A DNA stretch of 64,000 nucleotides from Leptospiraceae bacterium (GTDB taxonomy: Bacteria > Spirochaetota > Leptospiria > Leptospirales > Leptonemataceae), in the NCBI GenBank assembly GCA_002717505.1, contig PBEB01000014.1, positions 1 through 64,000 of the forward strand, written 5' to 3'. The notes below the pieces were generated by a model. It had not been told where the DNA came from. It searched no databases and saw nothing but the letters and a program-made list of their open reading frames with translations. This document shows positions 42,899 to 52,095 of the stretch, in pieces (within the stretch, counting starts at the first letter, position 1; every line of letters starts with the position of its first letter). A program made the position numbers and the translations under genes.

Positions 42899-44119
42899 CT
42901 AAAGATTCCTACGGAGTGCCAGATACAATCCTACATCAGGAGTCGTTGAATAGGTAAGGAAGTTTTCAATGAGTGCGAATTCCACCCGATATGCTCCGGC
43001 GGATGTGCTGAAACCTATTCCCAGCTGGTGACCATCGGCCGACAGCCGGCCAAAATCTTTCACAGGCTGGCTAAAGAAAACATATTCCAGAAAGAACTCG
43101 GTATCCTCCATCTGATATCCCAGACGGGGCCTGAAGGTCCATTGCTGAGCCGGTAATTCCAGAAGGCGAAATTCTCTGTCTTCGAAGGCAGAATAGGAAA
43201 ATCCCATAAGCCAGTAATAGGAATGTGGCTTCCGTTCCGATCTCAGTAAGAAAGAAAGCGAAGCTGTGCGACCGGTGTCCCCGGCAATCAAACTGGAAGA
43301 ACCTTCCAGAGAAGCCTGCAAAGACGCTACTACACTGCGGACAGAAAAGAAGCCATCGCCCACGGTCAGGGGAAACTGATAATCGATGTAGAAACGAACG
43401 TCTCCGGGCCCTGATCGGTTACTTGAAGACAGGGAATCCTCCGGGATCCATTGAGGTTTGATTCCCGACAAATACAACGTTTCCGGAGTGACTTCTAGAT
43501 CCAGAGGAGGATCAAATGGGCTCCTGGGATATTTTCGCGGAAGATAGCGATCCTCAATCATCCTCTCCAATCGCATCAGTAACGGATAATACGCGCCCAG
43601 TGGTTCAAAGCTAACATTCAAACGATTCCGGGGGAACTGATCTCTCTGACCCTGGGTTACTCCGATGCTGGAATGAAACCGCTCGATGGAACTGTCCAGA
43701 ACGCCTCCACCCTGAACAATGTAGGGTGCCACCAGGCCTATGCGAATTCGATCGCTCAGTCCGTAAGCCAGGCCTGCATTCAAAGAAATCTCCTCTCCAT
43801 CTAGAATGAAACGGTCAGACTGAATGGACCATACATTCATCCAGTTCGCAGCCAGCACCATCTGCCAGTCCCCACGAACCCAGGGTTCATCGCCGCGAGG
43901 CAGATGAGGCATTCGAATGGATTGAAATGTGGCGCCGTAAGGAGATTCGATGTAGGCCCGGGCTGTAGCCGGCAGCAACAGGGCGATAGCAAGTATCGAG
44001 AAAAGTAAGAACCTCAAGAATCCGGGAATAGAAGAGTGGCGCAAATGGCGTTTGATGCAGCATTTGAAACCAAGGTGAGTAACCGTTTTCTTCCGATGCA
44101 GTCCTTTGGCATGGGGCAT
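42899..44119 (-). CDS. DUF3187-family outer-membrane protein
   Basis: The mature protein after a signal peptide (FLRFLLFSILAIALLLPATARA) is rich in alternating beta strands ending in an aromatic-containing C-terminus (VGLYLALRRNL). The block FILDGEEISLNAGLAYGLS, then VAPYIVQGGGVLDSSIERFH and a QGQRDQFPRN stretch, is the DUF3187 signature. It is probably an outer-membrane beta-barrel. The start is uncertain: ATG 44119 gives a long basic leader; the frame is open to 44317. It follows the glycosyltransferase on the same strand. Confidence 0.72.
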   Translation of the reverse strand: MPHAKGLHRKKTVTHLGFKCCIKRHLRHSSIPGFLRFLLFSILAIALLLPATARAYIESPYGATFQSIRMPHLPRGDEPWVRGDWQMVLAANWMNVWSIQSDRFILDGEEISLNAGLAYGLSDRIRIGLVAPYIVQGGGVLDSSIERFHSSIGVTQGQRDQFPRNRLNVSFEPLGAYYPLLMRLERMIEDRYLPRKYPRSPFDPPLDLEVTPETLYLSGIKPQWIPEDSLSSSNRSGPGDVRFYIDYQFPLTVGDGFFSVRSVVASLQASLEGSSSLIAGDTGRTASLSFLLRSERKPHSYYWLMGFSYSAFEDREFRLLELPAQQWTFRPRLGYQMEDTEFFLEYVFFSQPVKDFGRLSADGHQLGIGFSTSAGAYRVEFALIENFLTYSTTPDVGLYLALRRNL

Positions 44120-44319
44120 TGAAGGAGCTATTATCTGGCTTTGACCGCAACCCGGAAAACAAGTAATCCAGAAAGTTGGATGGTTGAAGCAGGGGCGGAC
44201 GGGAGATCTGTTTAAAAAGGTCCGGACGTGTTTGTGTATCCGGTCCGGTGAGGGACTCCGGAACAGGAAGCGCTGAGCGACCGAGGCCCCGGGGCTAACT
44301 CCTCCTCTCCTATCCATTG

Positions 44320-45366
44320 TTAGATTTTCATACGGTTTAGTTCATATTCCACAACTTTTTTTCGGGCTGAAAACAGCCCCAGAATGCCCCACCAGACGCC
44401 CAGTCCGTAGAAGAAATGGACGCAAAAGAACAGGAATGGCAATCGAAGGACCGATACGGTAGCCCGGGGTTGCCGCATAGATGCAAAGGTCTGAGCACCG
44501 GCAAAGAGGATCAGAGATAGATAGGGAGGAAGTGCAAGAAGGTAGCTGATGGCCCATACGCTCCAGGGCCATCGGATCAAATCCGCCAGAGAAGAAATGT
44601 CCGCCAGGTGGCTGGCTTCTCCAGACAAGCACAGGCCCAGCAAACATACAGGAAGAGCCAGCAGGTAAAGACTGAAGATGGCTGGCAGAAAGAACACCAG
44701 GTTGGAAGCGCGAAAGTCCACCGTCATCTGCTTGAAGCGGCCTCGGCCATAACCCATCAGCATTTTCAAGAAGGCCTTCAGATTAGGCCGAGGGCTTCGA
44801 TGAACCCGAATTTCCGGATCATACATCAGACGGTAGCCTGCGCTCTGAATCCGGTTCATAAATTCATTTTCTTCATTGGGATAAAGATCTTCGCGAAAGT
44901 AACCCAGGCTGTCCAGTATGGACTTACGAATAAACAGGTTACAGAGGATTAGCTCTCGGTCCGTGGCTTCTCGAACAGAACCAGTAGAGCGATATCGATT
45001 GGCCACAGGCCCTACGGCCAATGGCGATGCGAGGATAGCGGAAAACTCTCTCTGCAATCCTTCCTGACCTTCCCTGGGTAAATTGGGACCACCTACCACA
45101 GCGACTTTCTCGTCGTCGAAGAGTTGCAGCGCCCTTTGAAGATTTTGTGGCTCCGGTTCGGAATCGTTATCCAGGAAATAGATGAAACGTCCCTGGCTTT
45201 CTTTGATGCAGGCATTGCGCTGCACGGAAGGTTGATTGCCAGATACGGTGAAGAGCTCCAGGTCAATGCCGGTGCGGTCCATCTGCTTTAGATAGTGCAC
45301 GGCCTCTTCCAGAGACTCTTCTTTGCGATGAGGGATGATGACAGAAAGGCCCGATGCCTGAGACAT
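44320..45366 (-). CDS. Family 2 glycosyltransferase with C-terminal membrane helices
   Basis: This 348-residue protein has a GT-A domain beginning LSVIIPHRKEESLEEAV, with YFLDNDSEPEP as the DxD metal site and PNEENEFMNRIQ as the ED-type acceptor motif. Four or five helices follow (from about residue 220), so it is membrane bound. AGGAA precedes ATG 45366, and the gene begins 26 bases after the radical SAM gene, indicating one transcript. It probably adds a sugar to a lipid or protein carrier; the acceptor is unknown. Confidence 0.87.
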   Translation of the reverse strand: MSQASGLSVIIPHRKEESLEEAVHYLKQMDRTGIDLELFTVSGNQPSVQRNACIKESQGRFIYFLDNDSEPEPQNLQRALQLFDDEKVAVVGGPNLPREGQEGLQREFSAILASPLAVGPVANRYRSTGSVREATDRELILCNLFIRKSILDSLGYFREDLYPNEENEFMNRIQSAGYRLMYDPEIRVHRSPRPNLKAFLKMLMGYGRGRFKQMTVDFRASNLVFFLPAIFSLYLLALPVCLLGLCLSGEASHLADISSLADLIRWPWSVWAISYLLALPPYLSLILFAGAQTFASMRQPRATVSVLRLPFLFFCVHFFYGLGVWWGILGLFSARKKVVEYELNRMKI

Positions 45367-45392
45367 GGGCCATTCCTGCGGATCGGAAAGCC

Positions 45393-46487
45393 TCAGGCGA
45401 GGATTTTTTTGGCCACCAGACCTGCGGCCCGGGTACCGGCTTTGGTAAACTCCCCTGCGTTGAAGCTAATGTTACAGCTAGCGTTGCATTCATGGGTACA
45501 GAAGCATTTCGTATCTACAACCCAATCAGCAATTTCTTTGTTGCGTTTGCTGAACCAGAGTTTTCGAAAATCCATATCGAAGTCCCGGATGTTTCCGATG
45601 AGCTTTTCCGGCCCAAACATCTCGCAAGGATATACATCTCCATTGGGATAGAGGACTCCAAAGATTCGGGATGCATAGCAGAGAGTCTGAAATTTCTTTT
45701 CTTCGTACGTCTTCAGAATCAGATCGTACCGACGCGTAGACATTGCAGCCAGGAACGGATCGAATCCCGGCAACTTGGCATCCATCAGGTCATTTTTGAT
45801 TCGCTGAGTCACGTTTCGAAACTTGGAGATATCGATATTCTTTACTGCTGGATCTTTAGGGGTTCCACGAATCAAGTTAATAGTAACGTTGTCCGGACCC
45901 TGCCCTTTCAGATAGTCATAGACATCTTCTATCTGATCCTGGTTCGTAGCTGTGAATGTAGTAATAAATCCCATTCGCAGATTCTTATATTCCTTCTTAA
46001 GAGGCTTCAAGGCATCGAAGGTTTTCATGGTCGTGCGAAATAAGCCCGAGCCGCCTTTACCGCCGGAACGAATACGATTGTGCTCTTCTTCCAATCCATC
46101 CACAGAGAAGTTCAGGGTGACAAGCATATCTGGACATTTCTCCAGCATGCGAGGAAGGATTTCCTGAGTTTTCTTCAGATACGTTCCGTTTGTAGGAATG
46201 GTCAGATAGTTGGTCTGATTGTGTTTGTAAAATGCATGGGTTACATCGTCCAGATCGTCACGCAGGAAGGGCTCACCGCCACTGTAATTTAAGACAGGGA
46301 ACGGGTCCATGGTAGAAGCCATCTTATCGATTTCATCTACTGTCATTTCCTGGGTAGGCAGGTTGAGCTCCGCCGAATAGAAACAGTGCTCGCATTTCAA
46401 GTTACAGCGGTTGGTAACAAAGAATGTCAGATACAGAGGTGTGCGGCCGCCTTTGTAGAACAGTCGCGGAATATAACGTGCTAGCAT
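45393..46487 (-). CDS. Radical SAM protein with SPASM-like C-terminus
   Basis: This 364-residue [4Fe-4S] enzyme has CNLKCEHC (CxxxCxxC), SGGEPFLRDDLDDV and a LTIPTNGTYL strand of the radical SAM core. The C-terminal region has Cys residues arranged CYAS, VYPCEMFG and CFCTHECNASC, matching the SPASM auxiliary cluster. SPASM enzymes modify ribosomal peptides or cofactors. GGAGG lies just before ATG 46487. The next gene is a glycosyltransferase. I found no precursor peptide in the 443-base gap upstream. Confidence 0.9.
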   Translation of the reverse strand: MLARYIPRLFYKGGRTPLYLTFFVTNRCNLKCEHCFYSAELNLPTQEMTVDEIDKMASTMDPFPVLNYSGGEPFLRDDLDDVTHAFYKHNQTNYLTIPTNGTYLKKTQEILPRMLEKCPDMLVTLNFSVDGLEEEHNRIRSGGKGGSGLFRTTMKTFDALKPLKKEYKNLRMGFITTFTATNQDQIEDVYDYLKGQGPDNVTINLIRGTPKDPAVKNIDISKFRNVTQRIKNDLMDAKLPGFDPFLAAMSTRRYDLILKTYEEKKFQTLCYASRIFGVLYPNGDVYPCEMFGPEKLIGNIRDFDMDFRKLWFSKRNKEIADWVVDTKCFCTHECNASCNISFNAGEFTKAGTRAAGLVAKKILA

Positions 46488-46842
46488 GAAGTCCTCCAGA
46501 GCTTGCAATCTTTATAGATGCAGGTTCGGATTCTATTAAAATCTTCCAGATCTATGAAATTATAAGGCTACATTGTCGCATTTTTGTAGCCTTGCGTCAG
46601 TTAAAGGTACCTCCGGCCACACAGGCAACCCTTTTTTGCACTGCACCAAACTCCTGATACTACCTGAAATCCAAGGAAGCACGACTCCGTAGCCTGATTG
46701 CGTTACAGCGCACTTCGGTTGTAGGCATTACACTGACAGTCTGGGCCAGGCCACAAAATGACCGATCTCCGGTGGAAAACCGTGGCTAAAGAAATCCAGG
46801 CCGGAAGCAGCTGCAGATCTCCTGCCATGGGCAACAAGGCCT
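46488..46842. other. Spacer upstream of the radical SAM operon
   Basis: The gap includes a TATAAT hexamer on the minus strand (46563-46558) and a 7-bp hairpin (GGCTACA 46566-46572 / TGTAGCC 46585-46591, 12-base loop) overlapping its -35 region. That would be the promoter of the radical SAM operon; the -35 match is poor. No small gene is evident on either strand. Confidence 0.45.
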
Positions 46843-46881
46843 TTCCAAACAAAAGAAGCAGCGCCGGGGACGCTGCTTCTT
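46843..46881 (-). terminator. Terminator of the flaA operon
   Basis: A perfect 11-bp stem AAGAAGCAGCG (46853-46863) / CGCTGCTTCTT (46871-46881) with a 7-base loop is followed on the minus strand by TTGTTTGG, giving TTCTTTTGTTT with the last stem bases. A second hairpin, CTTCAGGG/CCCTGAAG at 46901-46920, lies between it and the flaA1 stop codon. Confidence 0.85.
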
Positions 46882-46930
46882 GCTAGTCAAAATCTTAGGA
46901 CTTCAGGGACGGCCCTGAAGCGTTCAGTCT

Positions 46931-47959
46931 TTAGTTTGGCTCATCGACCAGCGGTTTGGCCGGACCGGGAGCCTGGCTACAATCCTTCAGCTCAATAGTG
47001 TCTGGATTACGAGCATGTTTGCGAATCATCTTAAGAAGTTTGTTCTTTCTTTCGCAATCTGCCTGATCGAAATCCATTCCAGCACCGTCGAAGTGCACCT
47101 CGAAAACATTCGTGAGCACCCGCAGCTCATCAAAGAAGATGTAAACGGTTTCCAGGGAAGTCTCTGGAGTCGCTCGCAGCTTGAATTGACGGAACACAAG
47201 GTTCTTGGTCTGAGGATAGGAACTTACGTCCTGGGGAACCTGACGAGGAATCTCTACACTGAGAGGTCTCCATCCCACGAAATCTACGGAACCGAAGTCA
47301 TAAATGTGCGTATCACCTTTCCAGTCTTCGATCCAGCCTTCCAGCTTGTATTCGTTGCCACGACCAAGTACCCATACGGACACTTGCTTTACCTGTCCCG
47401 GCAATTCAACGCCGGTTACACAATCTACCATCTGGGCCCGCTGGGTATCAGCGCCGGAAGAGAGTGCAGGGTTATCATAGCAGCTTCGTTTTTCATAGCC
47501 TTCAGCCAGAGCCAGCTCATTCAGATAAGGACGCGGCCTTTCTGTAGTATACTGATCCGCAGAAGGTGGTCGAATAGTGACTGTGTTATATCCGGGAAAA
47601 GTGAATGCAAACTTCACTCCAAGGACTCGCGCCTTATCGTAGTTTTCATTCTCCTTGATATCTCGAGGAGTTCCCTTGATAAGCTTCACTTCCCTTTCGG
47701 ATTGCAGGTTAGAAGCCTTGGGCTGGTACGGACCCTGAGTCTTTACATCTTTATCTGTAAGGACTTCCCATCCGTATCCGCCTCCGGAATAATCCTGGTC
47801 CCAGCTTTCCACAGTAATGGCACGCAACTCGGCAGAGCTAACATCACTTCCTACTGCAGTTTCCACTCCGGCCTGGCCGGTAATGGCGAAGCCTCCCAGG
47901 AGGGCAGCCACAGAAATTGCGCCTGCCACAGAAGTATAAGTTTTCCAGTTTGCTTTCAT
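46931..47959 (-). CDS. flaA1: Flagellar filament outer-layer (sheath) protein FlaA1
   Basis: This 342-residue exported protein is of the spirochaetal FlaA family, which coats or caps the periplasmic flagellar filament and affects its curvature. It has a signal peptide ending near [11 protein letters not shown], then [32 protein letters not shown] and the FlaA signature [22 protein letters not shown] with [14 protein letters not shown]. It has a longer insert and a Cys-containing tail compared with FlaA2. It begins 27 bases after flaA2, as in Leptospira where the two are adjacent. The operon ends in a strong terminator. Confidence 0.9.
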   Translation of the reverse strand: MKANWKTYTSVAGAISVAALLGGFAITGQAGVETAVGSDVSSAELRAITVESWDQDYSGGGYGWEVLTDKDVKTQGPYQPKASNLQSEREVKLIKGTPRDIKENENYDKARVLGVKFAFTFPGYNTVTIRPPSADQYTTERPRPYLNELALAEGYEKRSCYDNPALSSGADTQRAQMVDCVTGVELPGQVKQVSVWVLGRGNEYKLEGWIEDWKGDTHIYDFGSVDFVGWRPLSVEIPRQVPQDVSSYPQTKNLVFRQFKLRATPETSLETVYIFFDELRVLTNVFEVHFDGAGMDFDQADCERKNKLLKMIRKHARNPDTIELKDCSQAPGPAKPLVDEPN

Positions 47960-47986
47960 AGATCTATCCCCAATTCGATCCCAATC

Positions 47987-48694
47987 TTACCAGTTGTCCT
48001 TGATCTCGGATCCCGGGTATTGCTGTTCGCTTTGATCCACCAGAACCTTGAGTCCATCTACATAGAAGTAAAAGGTTCCAGGAACTTCGTGCACATCATG
48101 AGTTACAAAGAGACTCACAAAATGTAGATTCTTATCCAGTAGTGAATAACGTGTGCTTTGCGGAAGCCAGCCAGGTACGGTTACAGTTAGCTTTCTCCAT
48201 CCGAAGAAATCCAATCGCCCCATTTCCAGCTTATGAATCTTTCCGCGGTAATCGCGCACCTTAAGGCTCAGAGTATGGCGAAAGTTGCGCCCCAGAACCC
48301 ATACGGAGAACTGGCGAGCTTTCCCTTTGATCACATACTCATGAGGTGGTTTGATTTCCACACGGTCAAATCCGCGATCATCGAAGAATGTTTTAACACC
48401 CAGGATGTGGTTGGGATTTTCTGGATCCTGCTGAAGGCTCAGTGCCTCTCCAGCCGGTGGTCTGGCATTCTCATCGTCCGTTGCACGGATCTCTCCGCGC
48501 TGAACGATTTTTAATGTTTTCGTCTCACCCAGCGGAGATGTAGAATCCGCAATCCAGTCCTCTGCTTCTTCGAAGGTTTCCAGATCCAGAAGCAGTAGCG
48601 GACTCTGATTCGAGGGCTGCTGCGCCGGATCCTCTGCGAAGATCGCATGGCTGGCAAGATAAATGGTGAGGAGTAAAAACATCCGTGTTTTCAT
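47987..48694 (-). CDS. flaA2: Flagellar filament outer-layer protein FlaA2
   Basis: This is a 235-residue periplasmic flagellar sheath protein. It has a signal peptide (MFLLLTIYLASHAIFA), the GVKTFFDDRGFDRVEIKPP block and the family core KARQFSVWVLGRNFRHTLSL followed by DFFGWRKLTVTVPGWLP and FYFYVDGLKVLVDQ. Size agrees with leptospiral FlaA2. I start at ATG 48694, preceded by AGGAGC; the frame is open far upstream (to 49198) but that part is antisense to the thiolase gene. A sigma-28-like promoter lies about 30 bases ahead. Confidence 0.92.
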   Translation of the reverse strand: MKTRMFLLLTIYLASHAIFAEDPAQQPSNQSPLLLLDLETFEEAEDWIADSTSPLGETKTLKIVQRGEIRATDDENARPPAGEALSLQQDPENPNHILGVKTFFDDRGFDRVEIKPPHEYVIKGKARQFSVWVLGRNFRHTLSLKVRDYRGKIHKLEMGRLDFFGWRKLTVTVPGWLPQSTRYSLLDKNLHFVSLFVTHDVHEVPGTFYFYVDGLKVLVDQSEQQYPGSEIKDNW

Positions 48695-48723
48695 ATAAGT
48701 GCTCCTAATACTGGTCCTTAACC

Positions 48724-48751
48724 TTATCGGTGGAATTGAAAGCAAACCTGG
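48724..48751 (-). promoter_or_regulatory. Sigma-28 (FliA)-like promoter of flaA2-flaA1
   Basis: On the minus strand ACCGATAA (48731-48724) matches seven of eight bases of the flagellar sigma -10 GCCGATAA. CCAGGTTT (48751-48744) matches five of eight of TAAAGTTT, with a 12-base spacer (11 is usual). It would start transcription about 22 bases before the flaA2 ATG, leaving room for the AGGAGC ribosome binding site. Confidence 0.55.
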
Positions 48752-48826
48752 CATATGCCTGGGATTTTTCGGGTCAAAAAAGAAAAAAGCAATCGTTTTC
48801 TGCCACCGGGTTTTCATACACAGTTC

Positions 48827-50005
48827 ATGACATCGGCAGTTATCATAGACGGAATGAGATCCCCTTTCGGGAATTTTGGCGGCTTTTTGAGGGACATAAG
48901 TCCTGCTGACCTTGCGGCCCACGTAGTTCAGGGGGCCATCCAGAGGTCTGGACTGCCTCCTAAAGAAATTAAAGAAATCATAATGGGAAATGTGCTCCAG
49001 ACCAACGGTCAAAGCGCCTACCTGGCCCGACATGCTGGCCTGAAAGCCGGGATGGATATGCGAGTACCTGCCCTTACCGTTAACCGACTCTGTGGTTCTG
49101 GCCTGGAAGCGGTGAGCATCGCTGCCGCGAACATTCTTCTCGGGCATACAAAGACAGCTGTGGCTGGCGGCGTAGAAGTTATGAGCCAGGTTCCGCATGC
49201 CACTCAGGCGATTCGTCGGGGCGTAAAGATGGGCAACCTTGAACTGGAAGATATGCTTACCAACGGATTATTCGATGGCATGGCTGGTGTGGCAATGGGC
49301 GGTACGGCAGAAAACCTGGCGCTGGATTACCAGATTAGCCGCGAAAAGCAGGATGAATGGGCGCTCATTTCTCAAACCCGAGCCGAGCAGGCTAGAGAAG
49401 CCGGTTACTTCGCCGAGGAAATCGCTCCTCTGGAAGTGTCCGATGGACGAGAGATGGTAGATTTCACCGACGATGAGTTTATCAAAGGAGCCGCCGTTAA
49501 AGACAAACTTCCACGGTTAAAGCCGGCTTTTCAAAAGGAAGGAACGGTTACCCCTGGAAACTCCTCCGGGATCAACGATGGCGCATCGGCCATGGTGGTT
49601 ACCTCGGAAGAGTATGCGAAAGAGAATAGCCTGAAGCCCCTGGCTCGAATTAAATCCTGGGCCACAGCCGGATGCAGACCGGATCGAATGGGACTTGGGC
49701 CGGCCTTCGCCATACCAGCGGCTCTGGAAAGAGCCGGTGTGGCCGCCGAAGACATAGATCTATATGAAATCAATGAAGCTTTTGCGGCGCAATTTCTTGC
49801 TGTTAAAGAGGAACTGGATCTGGATCCAGAACGCACAAATGTAAACGGTGGGGCCATCGCACTGGGTCATCCTCTGGGGGCCTCGGGAAATCGTGTGCTG
49901 CTGACATTGATTCGAGAGCTGCAAAGAAGAAAGAAATCCCTGGGGGTGGCCTCGCTTTGCATTGGCGGTGGACAGGGAATTGCCATGGTCGTAGAGACCA
50001 TGTAG
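48827..50005 (+). CDS. Acetyl-CoA acetyltransferase / 3-ketoacyl-CoA thiolase
   Basis: This 392-residue cytoplasmic thiolase makes or breaks acetoacetyl-CoA or longer 3-ketoacyl-CoAs. The nucleophile is Cys89 in NRLCGSGLEAVS, and the other active-site parts are NEAFAAQF, GGAIALGHPLGASG and CIGGGQGIA with the second catalytic Cys. Length fits the biosynthetic or degradative thiolase II family. I start at ATG 48827, where the conserved N-terminus begins; 24 further codons are open upstream and there is no clear ribosome binding site. A TetR gene follows 85 bases later. Confidence 0.92.
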   Translation: MTSAVIIDGMRSPFGNFGGFLRDISPADLAAHVVQGAIQRSGLPPKEIKEIIMGNVLQTNGQSAYLARHAGLKAGMDMRVPALTVNRLCGSGLEAVSIAAANILLGHTKTAVAGGVEVMSQVPHATQAIRRGVKMGNLELEDMLTNGLFDGMAGVAMGGTAENLALDYQISREKQDEWALISQTRAEQAREAGYFAEEIAPLEVSDGREMVDFTDDEFIKGAAVKDKLPRLKPAFQKEGTVTPGNSSGINDGASAMVVTSEEYAKENSLKPLARIKSWATAGCRPDRMGLGPAFAIPAALERAGVAAEDIDLYEINEAFAAQFLAVKEELDLDPERTNVNGGAIALGHPLGASGNRVLLTLIRELQRRKKSLGVASLCIGGGQGIAMVVETM

Positions 50006-50090
50006 TTCGTCCGTTTCAAAGCTGTTCTTAAATTTCTGTTTTGTAGACAGTTTCGCTTGCGAATTCCAGAACGGGGGACAGACTGACTAC

Positions 50091-50714
50091 ATGCCCTCCC
50101 CTCGCGGAAAGAAAAGGCGAGCCGAGATAATCGAAGCAGCCCTGCATATTTTCGCAGAGAAGGGTTACCATGCAGCGGGAATAGCGGACATTGCCGGCCA
50201 TCTGAGCATTGGTCATGGCACCGTATACCTCTACTTCAAGAACAAAGAGGATATCCTGGACACAGCCGTTCGCAGAGTCATTCGAGATATGACATCTATT
50301 GTATTGCTGGAGCGACCAGATAAGGCTCGTAGCCTGAAAGAGTTTGAAGGACAGATACTTCGCATTGGATCCGCATTCTTCGAGCTATTCCGCAAAGATT
50401 TAAGAGGAGCCAGAATTATTCTGGAAGAAGCTCCAGCTGTGGCCGATCGAATTCGCAAAAGGCTGGCCCGGGCTTCGGATCATACCGCTCATCTGGCGGA
50501 GCGATTCCTGATTCACGGCAAAAACCAGGGCTATCTGGATAAGGACCTGGATACAGCCATCGCTTCGCGAGCCGTCAACGCAATGATGTACGAAGCGATT
50601 CGACAGGGCATTCGAACCAATCCCGACGATCTGGAATCGCTCTTCCTTCGATGGAACCGAACCGTCTGCGATATAATGCTTTCAGGTATGCGCACAGACT
50701 TAGATCCATCTTAA
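50091..50714 (+). CDS. TetR/AcrR family transcriptional regulator
   Basis: This 207-residue repressor has the TetR DNA-binding domain: a basic start PRGKKRRAEIIEAAL, then AGIADIAGHLSIGHGTVYLYF with KNKEDIL. The C-terminal helices bear no clear ligand clue. It directly follows the thiolase on the same strand and faces the enoyl-CoA hydratase, so fatty-acid metabolism genes are likely targets. No operator was identified. Confidence 0.88.
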   Translation: MPSPRGKKRRAEIIEAALHIFAEKGYHAAGIADIAGHLSIGHGTVYLYFKNKEDILDTAVRRVIRDMTSIVLLERPDKARSLKEFEGQILRIGSAFFELFRKDLRGARIILEEAPAVADRIRKRLARASDHTAHLAERFLIHGKNQGYLDKDLDTAIASRAVNAMMYEAIRQGIRTNPDDLESLFLRWNRTVCDIMLSGMRTDLDPS

Positions 50715-50813
50715 AAGCTTCGACTTATGAATCCGAAGTCGCAAAAAGCCGAAAAAGCGAAAGTAGCAAGCTCTGGCTTCCGGGTTGTCCGGAAACCGAA
50801 ACCAGGATACTGC

Positions 50814-51584
50814 CTAAAATTTTGGCCTTCTTCCTTCCTGAGCTGCCGCAAGGCCCTCCTGGGCATCCGGATGATCCAGGGACTTCAGATTTTCCTCCAG
50901 GTCTCGCTTCAACAGCTTACGAAATGCATGGGCCTCCATGCGGCTGGCTTCACGAATACCGGCCAGACCTGCTGATGATGATTTCTTGAATTTGCCGGCG
51001 ATAGCCAGAGCCTTGCTCTGAATCTCTTGCTCCGGATGTAGAGAGTCGGCAAATCCGCAGTTCAGGGCCTCCTGAGACTTCAGAGCAAGGCCTTCCAGCA
51101 CCTGCCGATTCGCTTCGGTGTAGCCTACAACCTTCTGTAGTTCATAAATCACAATGGAAGGTATGCGAATACCCATCTTGACTTCGGGCAAACCTACGCG
51201 AACGCCCGCATCCGACATTAGCCGGTAATCCCCCATCAAGGCTAGCATACAGCCGTAACCAAGAGCATGCCCGCGAATGCCTGAAATAACAGGCACAGGC
51301 ATTGTGTACAATTCTTCCAGATTATTATAGAAGAAACCAAGGACCTGCCCCAGATCGCTGGCACTTCCCAGGGCCACCAGATCCAATCCGGCAGAGAAGT
51401 ACCCGGATCGCTCACTCAGAAGCAGCAGGCTTTTGATCTCACCTTTTTGAGCTGCTTCCCGAGCTTCTTTTAGAGCCTGTCCCAGTAACTCCAGAGCTTC
51501 CACGGTAAATGCATTGCTTTCGCTTATATCCAGGGAGATGATGCCCGCGTTTTGCTCCCCTTTTTTGAATTGAATACTTCCCAT
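50814..51584 (-). CDS. Enoyl-CoA hydratase/isomerase family protein
   Basis: This 256-residue crotonase-fold protein has the CoA-binding and oxyanion segments LLLLSERSGYFSAGLDL and PVPVISGIRGHALGYGCMLAL, with GVRVGLPEVKMGI following. It fits enoyl-CoA hydratase, isomerase or a related acyl-CoA enzyme. The Glu residues that define hydratase activity (Glu144/Glu164 of rat enzyme) are not both obvious. AGGAGGG before ATG 51584 decides the start; the frame is open to 51623. It is divergent from the MarR gene with 55 bases between. Confidence 0.86.
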   Translation of the reverse strand: MGSIQFKKGEQNAGIISLDISESNAFTVEALELLGQALKEAREAAQKGEIKSLLLLSERSGYFSAGLDLVALGSASDLGQVLGFFYNNLEELYTMPVPVISGIRGHALGYGCMLALMGDYRLMSDAGVRVGLPEVKMGIRIPSIVIYELQKVVGYTEANRQVLEGLALKSQEALNCGFADSLHPEQEIQSKALAIAGKFKKSSSAGLAGIREASRMEAHAFRKLLKRDLEENLKSLDHPDAQEGLAAAQEGRRPKF

Positions 51585-51639
51585 TGCTGTCCCTCCTGAA
51601 ACGCTTGACCTCAGATCTGTCATATCTCAGAGGAATATA

Positions 51640-52095
51640 GTGGGACGTCCAACTAAAAAAAAGGAGTACACATTGAAATACGCAATGCGCATTTCTGAAT
51701 GGATAGAAAGCTATATTCGCAGAGAGTTGATTTCTCTGAATTACCCGGAGCTGGTGTTATCTCACTGTGAATTGCTAACTTTTATAAAGCGCCGGGGGCC
51801 TCAGACGCAGGGAGAGCTGGCAAGAGCCATCCATAGAGACAAATCCACTATTACGACGCTGGTTCGCAAACTAACCATGTTGAAACTCATTGAAGTGGAC
51901 AAGAACCCTTCTGATGGTCGATCCCGAATTGTAAGCCTGACTCAATCAGGAAGGCATCTGGCGCGTAAGTTAGCTTTGCGCTATGCGGCATTGCAGAGGG
52001 AAGTAGGTCGCGTCTTAGATATTCAGCAGCAATCCGAATTCTACGAAATTACGGAACGATTGTTTACAGAGGCTATCGAGGACCGCATCGGTTAA
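51640..52095 (+). CDS. MarR family transcriptional regulator
   Basis: This 151-residue winged-helix regulator has TQGELARAIHRDKSTITTLVRKLTMLKLIEVD as helix-turn-helix, then the wing NPSDGRSRIVSLTQSG. The start is GTG at 51640 with AGAGGA ahead of it. It shares a 55-base divergent promoter with the enoyl-CoA hydratase and probably controls it. No clean palindrome is visible beyond CAGATCTG at 51612-51619. Confidence 0.88.
   Translation: MGRPTKKKEYTLKYAMRISEWIESYIRRELISLNYPELVLSHCELLTFIKRRGPQTQGELARAIHRDKSTITTLVRKLTMLKLIEVDKNPSDGRSRIVSLTQSGRHLARKLALRYAALQREVGRVLDIQQQSEFYEITERLFTEAIEDRIG

Noticed and set aside
46488-46842. Precursor peptide gene for the radical SAM enzyme
   Set aside because: I looked on both strands for a short frame with a ribosome binding site and a Cys/Gly-rich core and found none.
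47015-48127. 370-codon plus-strand open frame across flaA1 and flaA2
   Set aside because: It is antisense to two well-supported flagellar genes, has no domain and no ribosome binding site; long shadow frames are common here.
48695-49198. N-terminal extension of flaA2
   Set aside because: The extension is antisense to the thiolase; the signal peptide and AGGAGC ribosome binding site point to ATG 48694.
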